A stretch of DNA of 64,000 nt from assembly GCA_016271365.2 (NCBI GenBank), contig CM028129.1:461852501-461916500 (forward strand), in the 5' to 3' direction. A program made the position numbers and the translations under genes. Positions 10,666-21,638 of this stretch are shown here, piece after piece. Below the pieces are notes generated by a model, which did not search any database, was not told the DNA's origin, and saw nothing but the letters and a program-made list of their open reading frames with translations. The stretch comes from Neoceratodus forsteri (taxonomy: Eukaryota > Chordata > Ceratodontiformes > Ceratodontidae). Positions within the stretch are counted from its first letter, which is position 1; each line of letters opens with the position of its first letter.

Positions 10666-11232
10666 CTACCAACTGCTAAGTTTAAAGTTCTTATCTAAGT
10701 CCATGTCTCTCTGAGCATGAATATCTCTAATTCTGATTTTAACTTCTTGCTTAATTTCTGGGATTTGTTTCACCAAGCTGTCAGTTATGCTCTGCAGGAT
10801 TCCATAAGGTTTAATGAGCTCCTGAAGTGCATATAAGCCAGGGCACTTATATCCTAGATTATTATAGTGCAGTACCTCCTCCAAACATATCATAGGTAGC
10901 CTTTTGCTGGGCATATTATATATTTTCAACCAATATGTGCATAATCTTTGTTCAATATCTTTTTTTATTGGAAGCTGTCCTATTTCAAATCTTGTTAATA
11001 CAGATGCTGCACTGTTTGGCAATCCCAGTAATTTTTTATAAAATTTATTCATGCCTGATTCAAGCCCGTTCGTGTTATGCTGTCCCCATATGTTTGATCC
11101 ACAGAGGATTTGTAATTTAATCTTTGCATCAAACACCCTTAAAGAACCTTTAATGGACTGGCCTCCATATTTGTAAGAGAAAAACTCAATTGATGGGGTC
11201 AGACATTTGATTTTCTGAATCAAAGTGGACAT
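10666..11232 (-). pseudogene. LINE-V RT thumb and post-RT region
   Basis: This 188-codon frame continues ORF2 after the RT palm. It includes 'VFDAKIKLQILCGSNIWGQH' (the 'k..vl.ygse.wg' motif after the palm), 'NKFYKKLLGLPNSAASVLTR' and 'EIGQLPIKKDIEQRL'. These are typical of Jockey/I/R1-like LINEs, where this segment precedes the Cys/His cluster. It is separated by a frameshift from the palm fragment upstream. Confidence 0.62.
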
Positions 11233-11257
11233 ATGTTCTTACCACCCCAGATTATAT

Positions 11258-11860
11258 TTAAACACTATACCCAAATAGCAAAAATCTCTCTACATATTCA
11301 ATCTTATTATTTACACAGAATAAATTTGGTATATCGCTCGGTCTCAAATAATTTCTATTAAATATCATGAACTTTGTTTTTTCATAGTTGATTTTTAAAT
11401 CAGCTTCAACACATTTTTCATGAAATGTCATCAAACATCTTTTGATACCTAGAACGCTAGTTGCCATTAAGATGACATCATCAGCATATGCCAAGTAGGG
11501 ACACCGCCTGGATCCCAACCTAAGCATATGCAACCCTGGGTCATCCAGATCTTCCAATACTTTATTTAGAAAAAGGTTAAAGAGTATGGGTGACAAAACA
11601 CAATCTTGTCTCAGCCCAATATTTGATGGAAAATTGGGGGCATTATCACCTTCCTTATTATATCTTATAACTGTGTGATTATCACTATATAACAGTTTAA
11701 GCAAGCAAATGATTAAATCATCTAGCTTGTACTTTTCCAAGGTTTCCCATAGTTTTTCTCTGTTAACTCTTTCAGAGGCTGATTTCAGGTCAACAAACAC
11801 ACAAGAAAAATGTTTGTTTCTTAATATGAATATATTTATGTACCAATTGGGACAATACAA
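11258..11860 (-). pseudogene. LINE-V reverse transcriptase palm (YADD kept)
   Basis: This 200-codon frame carries 'CVFVDLKSASERVNREKLWE', 'IGLRQDCVLSPILFNLFLNK' and 'PYLAYADDVILMA'. The YADD box is intact (11,477-11,488). Upstream, the expected 'AFDRVNR' is 'ASERVNR', and the conserved 'RQGCVLSP' is 'RQDCVLSP', so the domain is probably inactive despite the preserved box. It overlaps the preceding fragment (11,790-12,389) in another frame, marking a frameshift in a lysine/threonine-rich segment near residue 15. Confidence 0.78.
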
Positions 11861-12389
11861 AACACTGATCTACTGTTGAGTGTTCTGGTTGAAAACCTGT
11901 TTGTCCTTCATTCAGAATTTCCTTTTCTGTCAGCCAGGTCATCACTCTACTGTGAATTATTTTAGTAGATAATGTTTGTATTGTATCTGGTAGACTAATG
12001 GGCCTGTAGTTACTTGGGTTAGATTTTTCACCTTTTTTGTATATTGAGACAATAATGTTTTCTTGCCATGTTGGTGGCATTCTTCCTGTTTCATTTATAA
12101 GATTAAATAATCTCTTACAAACCAGAATCCAGAGATCAGGATTGTCTTTTATAATATCAACAGGAATTTCATCAGGTCCAGGGGCTTTATGTCTTTTAGC
12201 TGAATTGAAAGCACAAATAATTTCTTCTTCTGAAATTTTATTTTCCAGTGGTCTCCATTTTCTCTTAACTGGAATCTCTTTCTTAATTTCTTGAATATGA
12301 AAGAGATTTTTATAATAACTATACCACAGAGTTGGCTCCATATAATTCTCTATTGTGTAAGGTATATTATCCCATCCATAAGTTACCAT
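11790..12389 (-). pseudogene. LINE-V reverse transcriptase fingers (domains 0-2)
   Basis: This frame gives 'KISEEEIICAFNSAKRHKAP' then 'GPDEIPVDIIKDN', the RT-0/1 'aPGpDgip...lk' signature. It goes on to 'WQENIIVSIYKKGEKSNPSN' and 'YRPISL', then 'GFQPEHSTVDQCFVLSQLVH'. The order and spacing are correct for APE-type LINEs. The normal 'GFR.g.ST.DQ.f.L' is slightly altered. It connects upstream to basic linker sequence at 12,474-12,725. Confidence 0.78.
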
Positions 12390-12473
12390 CTGCCAATATT
12401 TTCTATTATCTTTTGCCCAGGCGGCCTTCTCAAACTGTTCCCATAATCTCTTCCTATAAAGATATTTCTTTTT

Positions 12474-12725
12474 TTACAAAAGTTTTTTGTATTCTTTCCT
12501 TAATCTGTTTGGGGTATGTCTGTTAGTTTTACTTGGGTGTTTAAGAGTGTATCTTGCATGACTATTCACCTTCCTTTTTTGACTTTTACACTCCCCTTCA
12601 TACCATTTACTTCCTCTTTTTTCCCTGTATGTCAGAGTTTTGATAATAATCTTGGAGGTTCTTTCCATAACCTTTATATTTGAATCAAGGAATTGCTCCT
12701 GCAGCATGCACTGTAGGATATTCAT
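12474..12725 (-). pseudogene. LINE-V EN-RT linker fragment
   Basis: This lysine/arginine-rich frame ('KRGSKWYEGECKSQKRKVNS', 'KHPSKTNRHTPNRLRKEYKK') lies between endonuclease and reverse transcriptase. The pattern 'W.d.eC...kr......r' followed by a basic helix is typical of this linker in APE-type LINEs. It has no independent function. Confidence 0.5.
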
Positions 12726-13058
12726 GATTTCATTCCTTACCCCATTTTCTTTTAATAGTTCTATCGATTTATAATTCTGTATTAGATCCCATTTTATCCC
12801 TTTCTTAACCTTTCAAATACCTTTATTTTGTTTTGTGAAAACATTTTCCCTTCGTTTGGTTTCAAACTTAATCTCTAATGGATTATGTTCACTCTCCAAT
12901 CATTTACCTATGGAGAAATCTACAAAGTGTTTTACTAAATCCAAAGTTATCCAACAAAAATCAATTATGGAGGCACCTTTGGCCCCCAGATATGTAAGTT
13001 CTCCAGAGCAATCTCCATTTGATCGTCCATTAATTAAAAGCATATTATTATCTTCCAG

Positions 13059-13592
13059 TCATGTTACCAGTCTTTTCCCTCTTTCACATCCTTTCTTGTC
13101 TTTTGTCACCCTTCTCATTTTTAAATTCTGTGACCTCAGGGCTGCACAGGCCTCCCAGATTTCTCTGGTGGACTCCAGGCTGTGTCCCACCCTCGCACTG
13201 AAGTCCCCCATAAGAATAATTCTAGCTTCTGACTCATGTGATTTCCATTGTTCTATTACAGAGATGAGTCTGTCAACATTGTTCTTATCTTCATATTTAG
13301 GTCCAGCTGGGAGGAAATAGACATTGACGATAAGAGCTCTCTTATTTTTTAGTACAGCAGTAACTGTTAATATATGATTGGAATTTACTATGTAGTCTTT
13401 GTACTTAATTTGATTTGCAATTTTTCCCCAGCTCATAAGACTTCCTGATAACCTACCAAATTTACCTATACTGCTTGCCCCTTTATTATACATCTTATAG
13501 CTGTCAATGTGTATTTCCTTATTAGTCCGGGTTTCTTGCAAACAAATGAAGTTAAATTGTTTTAAGTAATTTATGAATGTTGGATCTGCCAA
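13059..13592 (-). pseudogene. LINE-V AP-like endonuclease domain
   Basis: This 177-codon frame starts in 'FINYLKQFNFICLQETRTNK', the motif containing the catalytic Glu of exonuclease/endonuclease/phosphatase domains. It continues to 'GRLSGSLMSWGK', 'ALIVNVYFLPAG' and 'ARIILMGDFSARVG', the conserved GDFN-like box, here GDFSA. The N-terminal 'WN.nGl' motif would lie upstream, where SINE insertion (13,621-14,053) separates it: 'RLGEWNLTGLG...' can be traced just before the SINE. The catalytic C-terminal SDH box is not obvious. Confidence 0.72.
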
Positions 13593-13620
13593 CCTTTCCC
13601 CTAATCCAGTAAGATTCCAA

Positions 13621-14053
13621 GATTTATTTATTTATTTAGTTTTTGTTGACCGGGTAAGTGCACTAGACAAATCCTGCCTATTTTCAGGCACGACCCGGGG
13701 GAAGGGGATACAGATGAATGCCAACTGACCTTGAACCTGATTAAGCTGTTGGTGGTATTTTTAGTGAATGAGGGAAATTTGGCCAGGACACCGGGGAAAT
13801 TTCCCTGCTCTTTTCGATAAGTGCCATGGGATCTTTAACATCCACCTGAACTACCACCAATCCAGGCAGATGGGACCTTGGTTTAACGTCTCATCTGAAA
13901 GACGGCACCTCAGAAGTGCAGCACCCATCTCATGCTGCACTACAGTGTGAGTACTGGGATATTAACCCAAGTGGCAGATGTGGGAACTGAACCCACAGCC
14001 CTCTGATCTCCTGGCCTCAGAGGCGAGTGTGCTACCTACTGAGCCACTGACAC
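13621..14053 (-). mobile_element. V-SINE-type SINE inserted in LINE-V
   Basis: On the minus strand the head 'gtgtcagtggctcagtaggtagcacactcg' has a tRNA-like A box and 'gggttcagttccc' a B box. A core then follows: 'gccgtctttcagatgagacg', 'ttaaaccaaggtcc', 'cggtgtcctggccaaatttc'. This matches the conserved central domain of V-SINEs. The 3' end 'gcctgaaaataggcagg...cacttacccggtcaacaaaaac' plus (aaat)n matches the tail of the SINEs at 49.9 and 53.5 kb rather than the tail of the neighbouring V-SINE at 15.9 kb. It separates the LINE-V endonuclease from ORF1. Confidence 0.75.
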
Positions 14054-14078
14054 TAGACAAGATAAGATGTTAAAGTCT

Positions 14079-14131
14079 GCATTTATGGTAAGGCTGGACT
14101 TATTTATTTATGGTAAGGCTGGACTTATTTC
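14079..14131. repeat. Direct duplication of a 24-25-bp segment
   Basis: 'tttatggtaaggctggactt' followed by 'attt' occurs twice head to tail just right of the V-SINE. It probably arose by slippage or repair near the insertion. Confidence 0.6.
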
Positions 14132-15682
14132 TTTCCAACTGTAAATCATCATCTATATCTTGTAGAATCTGAAACCTGTTTGTCATCTTGATTATATTTA
14201 ACCATTGGGAGTTATCTTTTCTTTCTCTCTTATCCCAAGGAATCTCATTTTCTCCTTTCAAATTTATATCTATCTTATCCAGCCTTTCTGAGTTTGAAAG
14301 AAGAAACATAATCTTGCTCACTCTTTACCCAAATCGTTATTTGCCCTTGATTTTCCCAATGTTTTGCTTTAAATATTGTTTCATGTAGTTTATTACCTTT
14401 TAACAAGTTCTGTAATAAATCTACAATCTTAAGTTACAAGTTACGTGGTATTTCGTTTGTGAAATTACCAGTCCCAAAGCTAGAGATTGGATATTCCCTT
14501 TTCATTAGTGCTTTGTTCTCTGCAAAGTACTCAGGAAACATAGACTTCATAGTCACCACACTATCTATCTGAAAGCCTAGATCTTTCATTTTTTTCTTCT
14601 GGTTTTCTATTGCTTTGAGTACAAAATATTGATCAGAAAGAAGAAAAAACAATTCAGTGTCAGGCAGGGGTCTGATGGCACTCATCTTGTTTATTACATC
14701 CCCATACCTTCCATTCCCTTGTAAAACTACCTCTAGTAATTTCTTCAAATGGATATTAAGTTTACATTCAGTTTCTTCCAGGATTATTGAAACTTTATAT
14801 ATGGGTAGCAAGAAGTCTGTTTCCAACGTCCTCCCCAGAAAATGTTTCAGTCTGAACTCTGCCTCTGTAGGTTCCTTTGTGTTATTTTTAACCTCTGATG
14901 TCTGTCTCTTATTTTCTATATTATCCATATCATCTACTGTGATTTTTCGAATTAACTCTGTATCGACACTTTGGGCTTTGTCTTGTTCTTCTTTTTTTCT
15001 TTTTCTTTTTTATCAATTTTTCATGTTTGCTTTACTTTTTTCCCAGAGTTTTAGCCCCTTATTTCTTTATAAACTTTTTGTTATTCTGTCTATTTTTATT
15101 TTATCCTAGCTTACTTCATTTCCCCTTCTTTTCCTTTGTCTTATTATCCATATTAATTTCTACAATTGTATTACTTTGGTCTGAGTCTGAGCTTTCAGAG
15201 CAATCCCAATCATAATCTTTCCCTTTAAATTTTGCTTTCCCCTATTTTTATTGGAGTATCCCCTTTTCCCATAATTCGATGTTTTCTGCCTTCATTTCTT
15301 CCATTACACTATCTGGATCTTCATGGCCTTCTGGTAGCATGATCAATTCTGATTCCAATTCTAAAGTATATTCATTTATATTGAGAGTAGAGTGTGACAC
15401 ATCACCCATGTTTAAGTTAGTATTCTCATGATGCAAGGGTAAGTCACCAGTTTTCACTAATTGCCTCATGTTAATTCTAATATCATTATCTTGTTTTGAG
15501 TGTCTTACTGGGGGCATATCATCCCAAATAAGTCTCTCAAAAATAAGATCAATCCTTTTTTTATTTTCAATGCAAATTCCCTTGATAGATGATAATTCTT
15601 GTTTTGACAAGATCAGTTGTTCATAGATCATTAAATTTGCTGTCAAAGGATTTTGCAGTGCAATGACACAGTCCCTGGTCAA
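14100..15682 (-). pseudogene. LINE-V ORF1 remnants (C-terminal and middle part)
   Basis: Frames at 14,100-14,321, 14,434-14,928 and 15,248-15,682 lie upstream of the endonuclease in the place of a LINE ORF1. They are rich in Lys, Glu, Asn and Leu and look like helical/coiled-coil protein ('EETECKLNIHLKKLLEVVLQ', 'VLKAIENQKKKMKDLGFQID', 'LILSKQELSSIKGICIENKK'). I see no RRM or clear zinc knuckle in this part. The function as an RNA-binding ORF1 protein is inferred only from position. Confidence 0.45.
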
Positions 15683-15867
15683 TGTCTACATATTAGGGAT
15701 GCTTTCCTCTTCTGGGCTCATATACAGTGTCTCATTCTCCCTTCCAGACCCTTCTCCCAACTGAATGCTTTTATCCCTTATCCTTGCTGGCATATATGAG
15801 CTCCTCCTTCCTGTTGTAATCAAAAGCAACCCCTTGATTATTGTTTATAGCTGCATTGTATGATCCA

Positions 15868-16330
15868 CAGTGTCTGTGTGGCTCAGTTGGTAGCACATCC
15901 ACCTCTGGACCAGAAGGTCATGGATTCTTGTCCCACACTGGGATTGGACTTGCACCTAAAAATCACTGGCATCCAAGTGCAGTATTGGGGGCTGCTGTAC
16001 TGCTGGGGTGTGCCGTCTTTCAGATGAGAAATTAAACTGAGGTCCCTTCTGCTCATCCTGGTGTTGTCCTGGTGGGTGTCCAGGTGGAAGTAAAAGAACC
16101 CAGGGCACTCTTTGAAAAGAGTAGGGAACATCCCCGGTGTCCTGGCCAACATTCTCCTTCCCATAAAACTGGTTCATGCAATTATCCAGGCTGTGTGTGG
16201 GTGATGATGTGTGATATGGCTGCCACCACACACTCAGTCACTTCACTACCAGTCTAGCATTGCTTGTAAAGTGCTTTGGGATACACTGTGCATGAAAGCA
16301 CTATATAAATGCTGATTCTTCTTCTTTTTC
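15868..16330 (+). mobile_element. V-SINE with L2-type tail inserted in LINE-V ORF1
   Basis: The head 'tgtgtggctcagttggtagc' (A box) and 'ggtcatggattcttgtccc' (degenerate B box) indicate a tRNA-derived promoter. The core 'gtgccgtctttcagatgaga', 'ttaaactgaggtcc' and 'ccggtgtcctggccaacatt' is shared with the SINE at 13.6 kb. The 3' end 'gtaaagtgctttgggatac...gaaagcactatataaatgc' then '(ttctt)n' is the L2-type LINE tail used by V-SINEs. The flanks share only a short 'gatcca', so the target duplication is weak. Confidence 0.8.
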
Positions 16331-16852
16331 TAGATCCAGCCTAAATTTTTTTATATTACTAATTTTCTGTTTGATCCTGTTATTGATTCTAATTGTTTCA
16401 CTTATATCTTCAACTGTTTTACTTACCTTGTTATTTACCAACTCAGTTAGGTCTGGTCTTTGTTTAATAAAGCTATTATTGCCTAAACATTTTGGGCATA
16501 AAATATATTTCTTTTGTTCCCCATCCTGTTCCCCATTCTGTTGTTTATGATTATGTTTCCATAAATTACTGATTATGGGTTGCAGCATAATTTTGTCTTT
16601 TTTAATTTCAAGTTCTACCACATTTTCTATGTCATCTATCTAATTTTTCCCATTCAGGTTTACATTATTCTTCTTGAGACTTATTTAGTCCTTAGATTTT
16701 TTTTTGTTTTTATTGCTTTTACCTTTACTAGGTGTATACTCAATTTCCTGAGATATTTTAACATCGAGAGTTATTTTATCCTTCTCTCTGATCATTTTTA
16801 TTTCATGAACAGGTGATTTCATGCTTCTTGTTTCCATGGGCATCTTGATTCA
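16301..16852 (-). pseudogene. LINE-V ORF1 N-terminal part
   Basis: Right of the SINE the minus strand reads an ATG-led 'MPMETRSMKSPVHEIKM' segment (from about 16,840). After a frame break comes 'ILCPKCLGNNSFIKQRPDLT', followed by a helical 'TVEDISETIRINNRIKQKIS'. A CxxC pair is visible in 'CPKC' but no complete zinc finger. The last residues of the frame run into the SINE at 16,330, which splits ORF1. Confidence 0.45.
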
Positions 16853-18948
16853 CAACCCAGATCCCTTCAGCTCTGTTAAATTAGAGTGATTAGAGAAAAA
16901 TAAGAAATAATAAAAAAAAAGTAAGGACACCTAACCCAGAACCCAAACCCCACAACTCATTATCAATTATCAATTAGAGTGTGTAAACAAGATCAAACAA
17001 ACACTTGACTCTTAATCAATGAGAAAGAGCATCTTTTAAGTCTTTGCTGAGTTTGACTGAGCTTAACTTTGCTTAACACCGTTTAGCACCACTCAGCTTC
17101 ACTTAATTTCACTTAATTTCAGCAGTTCTTTATGAAGATTACCTTAACGTTACTATGAGTCTTGAGGAGTCTTGAGAGTCTTGCAAAATCAGTTTCAGTT
17201 CCAAATCCCAAATCCAATGTCAAGTGCCAATGACCCTTCTGCTTTTATTCTAGAGTGTTTATCAGTCCAAACCAATTCTTAGTGTTCTTTTTTATTATTG
17301 CAGCTTTGACCTCTTCCTTATTTATATCTGTAAATTTCTTTTCCTTTCCTTTTTCCTTTTTCTTTTCTTTTTCCAGCTGATCCAGATAACTTCAAGAGTC
17401 ACTAAAGGGAGTGGAGGGAGGGGAAAAAATTTAAAAAATGAGAAAGAATCCCTAAAAGGAGTAAAGATATAGACAAAAATTGGAGGTACTAAATTAATAA
17501 TATACCAATGAACCGGTATGCAGGTATGTTAATGTGATACGCTAATGTGCTAAAGAGCTAATGTGCTAGTGTACCCCTATACTAATTACTAAAAAAAAAA
17601 GAAATGAGAAGATCCTATTAAAATAGAGTTTGTTATATATATCGTAAAAACAACGCAATAACACACATCATTAATGTAACTAATAAAAATTTCTAGTTGG
17701 CTCCTGATAACTTACTTCTGGAAGTAAAATTCTTGTTACAAAAAACAGAAGAAGTAGGCCAGCTTCACAGCCTCACAGCTTCAGTGGACTGCACAAAGCT
17801 GAGCGAAAAGAGTTCAGCAAGTTCAACAAGTCCTCACACTTAAAAATATTGCCAAGGTATCAGTGGTGGAATTGTAAGTCAAAAAGAGACACTAACACCA
17901 AAATACCAGCACACATTGAGGTATGCTGAAATCCAAAGCTGAAGAGACTATAGCTACTACACCTCATCCTGAAGATAGTGTGTGAGTCAATGAATGGATG
18001 AGCTGAGTCACAGCATCTGAGTCTGCATATCTATAGACACCAGACCATGTGATCTTTGCAATCCAATGAAGTGGGGCTAGTTCTACTTCCTGGTTTCACC
18101 CCACATTTATTATGCTATATTATGTATATAGTGTTTTATATTTTATATATTTTCTGTTTTAAAAAATTTCATTCAGACAACAACTCACCTCTTCCACCAT
18201 AGAACCACAAAACCACAAAGAAAACAAACACAAGGAATCTCAAATTCCAAAACCTCATAGGCCATACAGCGGCACAACAGGTCAGCCAAATACAAAAAAA
18301 AAACAAATAATGCAAACACAAATAGAACGTGAAATGAAAAAAACAAAACAAAAAGACACAGTCAAGAAAAAAACCCTAAAAGGGCGTTTATACTAATGTT
18401 AACTCAGCAGACACAAAAAATACAACAACATATACAAAACATGCAAGGCAAATGGTGGCTAAAAACTGTGAACTGTAAGCTCCATTAAAATCTCCACCAA
18501 AAGTGATCCTTATAGTTCCAGTAAAATTATACCCCTTCTGCTTTCTTTTTACTCTCAACATAGAGCAGATCAGAGCTGTATAACAGAGGAAAAAAGTTAA
18601 CAGGGTCCAAAGGATAGGAGAGGAGGAATGAGGAGCAAGCAGGCCCTTAAACCCCCATGGGTTTTACTGGTGCTCGCTCTCTGAATAGTGTGGCTCTGCC
18701 ACCACATCAGACTCCACAGCTCCCTAGGGAAAGACCAGAGGCCTGCAGCGCCTTCTCTCCCACTATGCTCCAATCCTATTTTCTTTTCTTCTCTCAGAGG
18801 CAGAAACCAAAGTCTAACTGGAAAGGTCAGTAAAAATCCTTGCTTTAGAGGCAACAGTGGCATACACTACATAAGCAAAAATAATGCTTTTGCTGACTCC
18901 TGCTGCAGATGTTCCTTCTCAGTGTCTCAGTGTCTTTTTCCATTATCC
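16853..18948 (-). other. LINE-V 5' leader
   Basis: About 2.1 kb lies between the first ORF1 methionine and the 14-bp duplication. It contains A-rich and T-rich tracts, a decayed run of 'cttaactttgcttaac / cacttaatttcacttaattt' around 17,050-17,120 and no supported ORF. It probably includes the internal promoter of the LINE, but no specific motif can be shown. A younger insertion within it cannot be excluded. Confidence 0.45.
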
Positions 18949-19768
18949 TGGTGCTTCCTGTATTGGATTACAGGGATGTTGTTTATGCTGGGGCATTGAG
19001 GACAGAGCTAGCCAAGTTGAACATAATGTACAACAGGATGGTTCACTTCATCTTTGATGATCCCAGCACCATTGTGGCCTATGTAGACCACTAAAATAGT
19101 GTAAGCCTGTAGAAAGAAGAAAATGGCATCTTCTGACATACATGTTTAAGTTACAAAAAGAAGATTTACCCTGGTACATCTTGGACATCTTTAAAGTCAG
19201 AAGTACCAGAGAGACTCTGAGATCTGGTCAAGGTGTGGAAAAGGAGATGCAAAAGGGGGAGGAAGGGGCAGACTCAATGGGCCATTGGGGTACTTTTCTG
19301 CTGTTGGATTTCTATGATTCTGTGATATGATACACAGACCCAAAATGTAATGTAGGAATCTAGAGATCATCTATATGGTTTAGAGATCCTGTACTATGTA
19401 ACTCTATGCCTATTAAACTAAGAGATGTGAATACACCCATTGGCTTAGGCCCAGTAAAAACAATGGTTTTATGATAGGGCAATGACACCAACACATTGTT
19501 GCCATGAAGGCATAACCTAATTGTAAAATCTAAAGATAATGCCATGTTAGTAATGCACTTTGCTTTGGGTGTCTGGTGACTTGTATAGTGTAATTTGTTT
19601 TTGTGAGATGTATTGTGTAAATTGTCATAATATGTATAATGTTTTCTATAGGCAACTACATTTTAATTAGAAAGGATCTCCTTGAAAATGAACATATTGT
19701 TCAATGGAGCTGTAACATCTTTCCTGTTCATAATCAAATTAATAAAATGTATTACTACTACTACAAGT
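18949..19768 (+). mobile_element. LINE-R, 3' part (RT C-terminus and tail)
   Basis: This part starts with the second copy of the 14-bp duplication (18,949-18,962) and resumes the host LINE: 'LPVLDYRDVVYAGALRTELA' and 'LNIMYNRMVHFIFDD', the C-terminal 'lDYgd.vy......l..ld...n.alR.i' motif of CR1/L2-group LINEs. Further on are 'LQKEDLPWYILD' and a non-coding tail ending 'attaataaaatgtattactactactacaa'. The simple-repeat tail at 19,755-19,766 marks the 3' end against family-P copy C. Confidence 0.7.
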
Positions 19769-21148
19769 AAAAAATGGCTATTTTGAAAATGTGGGGTCAA
19801 AATAGTGAAAATTACCAAAGTTATAAACGTGCACTGAAAAATTTCAACATATGTTAATAACTTTGTGGTTTTGTAATATTTTTATCCCAAATTTTCAACT
19901 TAGCCTTTTTATGACCCCACATAGTCTCCATATGACCCCACCTCATGAACAAGGGTGGAGAAAATGTTCCATTCCTTCCAAAAAGGTGAATTTGTGCCAC
20001 AAATGTGAAAACATATTTTGGCCAGGATTTGAAAAATGACAGCTGTCACATTCATGAGGTGGTCTAAAAGAAAATGGCTATGTTGAAAATTTGGGATCAA
20101 AATATTGAAAATTACCAAAGTTACAAGTGAGCATAGAAAAATTTCAACATAACACTGATAGCTTTTTGGTTTTTTAATATTTTTACCCCAACTTTTCAAT
20201 ATAGCCATCTTATGACTCCATCTCATGAACAAGGATGGATAAAACATTCAAATCCTACACAAAGGATAATTGTGTGCAGTAACTACAAAATCACCTTTTA
20301 GGATTGATTTGCATATTTTTACTGTCATTGCTCATGAGTTGGGGTCCCCAAAAGGCCATGTTGAAAATTGGGGGACAAAATGTTAAAAAATGGTCAAGTT
20401 ATGAGGACAAGTTCAAAGCCCATTGAACTACTGTACATTGAACAGCATACCTGCTTTCCCCAGTTCATAGTCTGATGTTGAAGAGTGAAGATGTGACTCC
20501 AGTTCAGAGAGGATTATGGCATTGGACCCCTGGCAAGTATGTAAGGGGCGGTGGTGTGTGCTGTGGTGGGTGTTGAGTGGGAGGGCTATGGCAGCAGCAG
20601 CAACAGATATCAAAAGATGGTTTGCTTTTTTGCAGGGTGTATAGAAATAAGAAAAGACTATTAGGGACAGTTTTCTTTGATTTCAGGTATTGACACTGGG
20701 GACTAGGCACCCCAGTGTTGGTGTTATGGTTGATGGTACTGGGGTAGGCTCCCCAGTGTCACACAGTGAAAACAGGCCAGATGGGGGGAGGCAGTAGCCA
20801 GTACCAGGGACTGGACACCCCAGTGTTGGAAAATTAATGGATGATGAGTGGGATGGTTGGGGGAGGGCAATGTCAGCAACAACAGACATTGATGAATGGT
20901 TTTCTTTTTTTCATGATGTATAACAATAGAAAAAGACTATGAGGGACAGTTTTCTTTATTTTTGATACTAATATTAGGAATTGGGCACCACAGTGTTGGT
21001 GTTATGTTTGGCAGCACCAGGTGTGGGCTCCCTGGTGTGGGACAATTAAAATGGATGAGGGAGGTAGTAGCCAATACCAGGGTTGGGGCACCTCAGTATG
21101 ATAAAATTCGCAAGGAATGGATGGGAGGGATTAGGGGATGATTTTCTT
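19769..21148 (-). repeat. Family-P repeat, copy C, segment 2
   Basis: The palindromic array resumes ('aatggctattttgaaaatgtgggg'...'cccaaattttcaacttagcc', then a second unit at 20,060-20,360). Then come the link 'gttgaagagtgaagatgtgactcc' and 'aagtatgtaaggggcggtgg', homologous to 47,806-47,885 in copy D. After that is a block of imperfect repeats of 'ggcaccccagtgttgg', 'ggctccccagtgtcacac' and 'aggga(c)agttttcttt' (20,660-21,148). It is cut at 21,148 by the L1/Tx1-like LINE. Confidence 0.65.
21141..21148. repeat. Target-site duplication of the L1/Tx1-like LINE, left copy
   Basis: 'attttctt' occurs here and at 32,785-32,792. Each copy is flanked outside by sequence of the same repeat family ('ggggatg' on the left, 'atgttcaatggcacc' on the right), as expected for one interrupted host sequence. 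Confidence 0.55.
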
Positions 21149-21638
21149 TGTTGTTAGTAATTTTTATTAAGAATGTTTTTTAAATATAACATCTGACAGG
21201 GCCAAGTACATACATTGCATTGTGATGAACTGAGTATACAGACTGGCTGAGTACAGTTATACAGTAAGCACAATATAGCTAGTGAAGTAAGAAAGCAGAT
21301 TGTTGAGTAGGGAGACAATTAAAGTGCTATGCATTAAATTGTACTGTGGAAATAATTCAAAGAAAAGGAGAAGGGAATGAAAGACCATAAATGCCAGCCA
21401 TGTCAAAATTAGCTAAGGAGAGCAATGTAATTAAAACAAGAGAGGAGTATCCTGGTACCTGGATAAGGCCAAAGGGAACACACAAACCAACTCAGTAACT
21501 AACACTAACACTAAAGTCCAGATCGTCAATCCTGTCCTATAAAGAGAGGGGTCTAGAAATATAGTAAATTTTTTCTGAGGGGGGGGTAATACTGTGGTTC
21601 TAACCTTTATACGGGTTGCCATTTAATAATAAACCAAA

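Larger units (their letters stand above)
10115..18948 (-). mobile_element. 8.8 kb APE-type LINE ('LINE-V'), nested inside LINE-R
   Basis: This minus-strand non-LTR retrotransposon is bounded by a perfect 14-bp duplication. From 5' (18,948) to 3' (10,115) it has a ~2 kb leader, ORF1 remnants (16,840-14,100), an AP-type endonuclease (13.6-13.06 kb), a linker, reverse transcriptase (12.4-11.26 kb) and a C-terminal region with a Cys/His cluster (11.23-10.32 kb). The RT resembles the I/Vingi/Jockey group ('GFQPEHSTVDQCFVL', 'IGLRQDCVLSPILFNLFLNK', 'LAYADDVILMA'). I cannot fix the clade. Two SINEs have inserted into it. Length and domain order suggest a near full-length insertion that later decayed. 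Confidence 0.78.

Noticed and set aside
15871..15960. tRNA gene
   Set aside because: The A and B boxes belong to a SINE head. The cloverleaf is degenerate and is followed by the V-SINE core. The same holds at 13.6, 49.9 and 53.5 kb.
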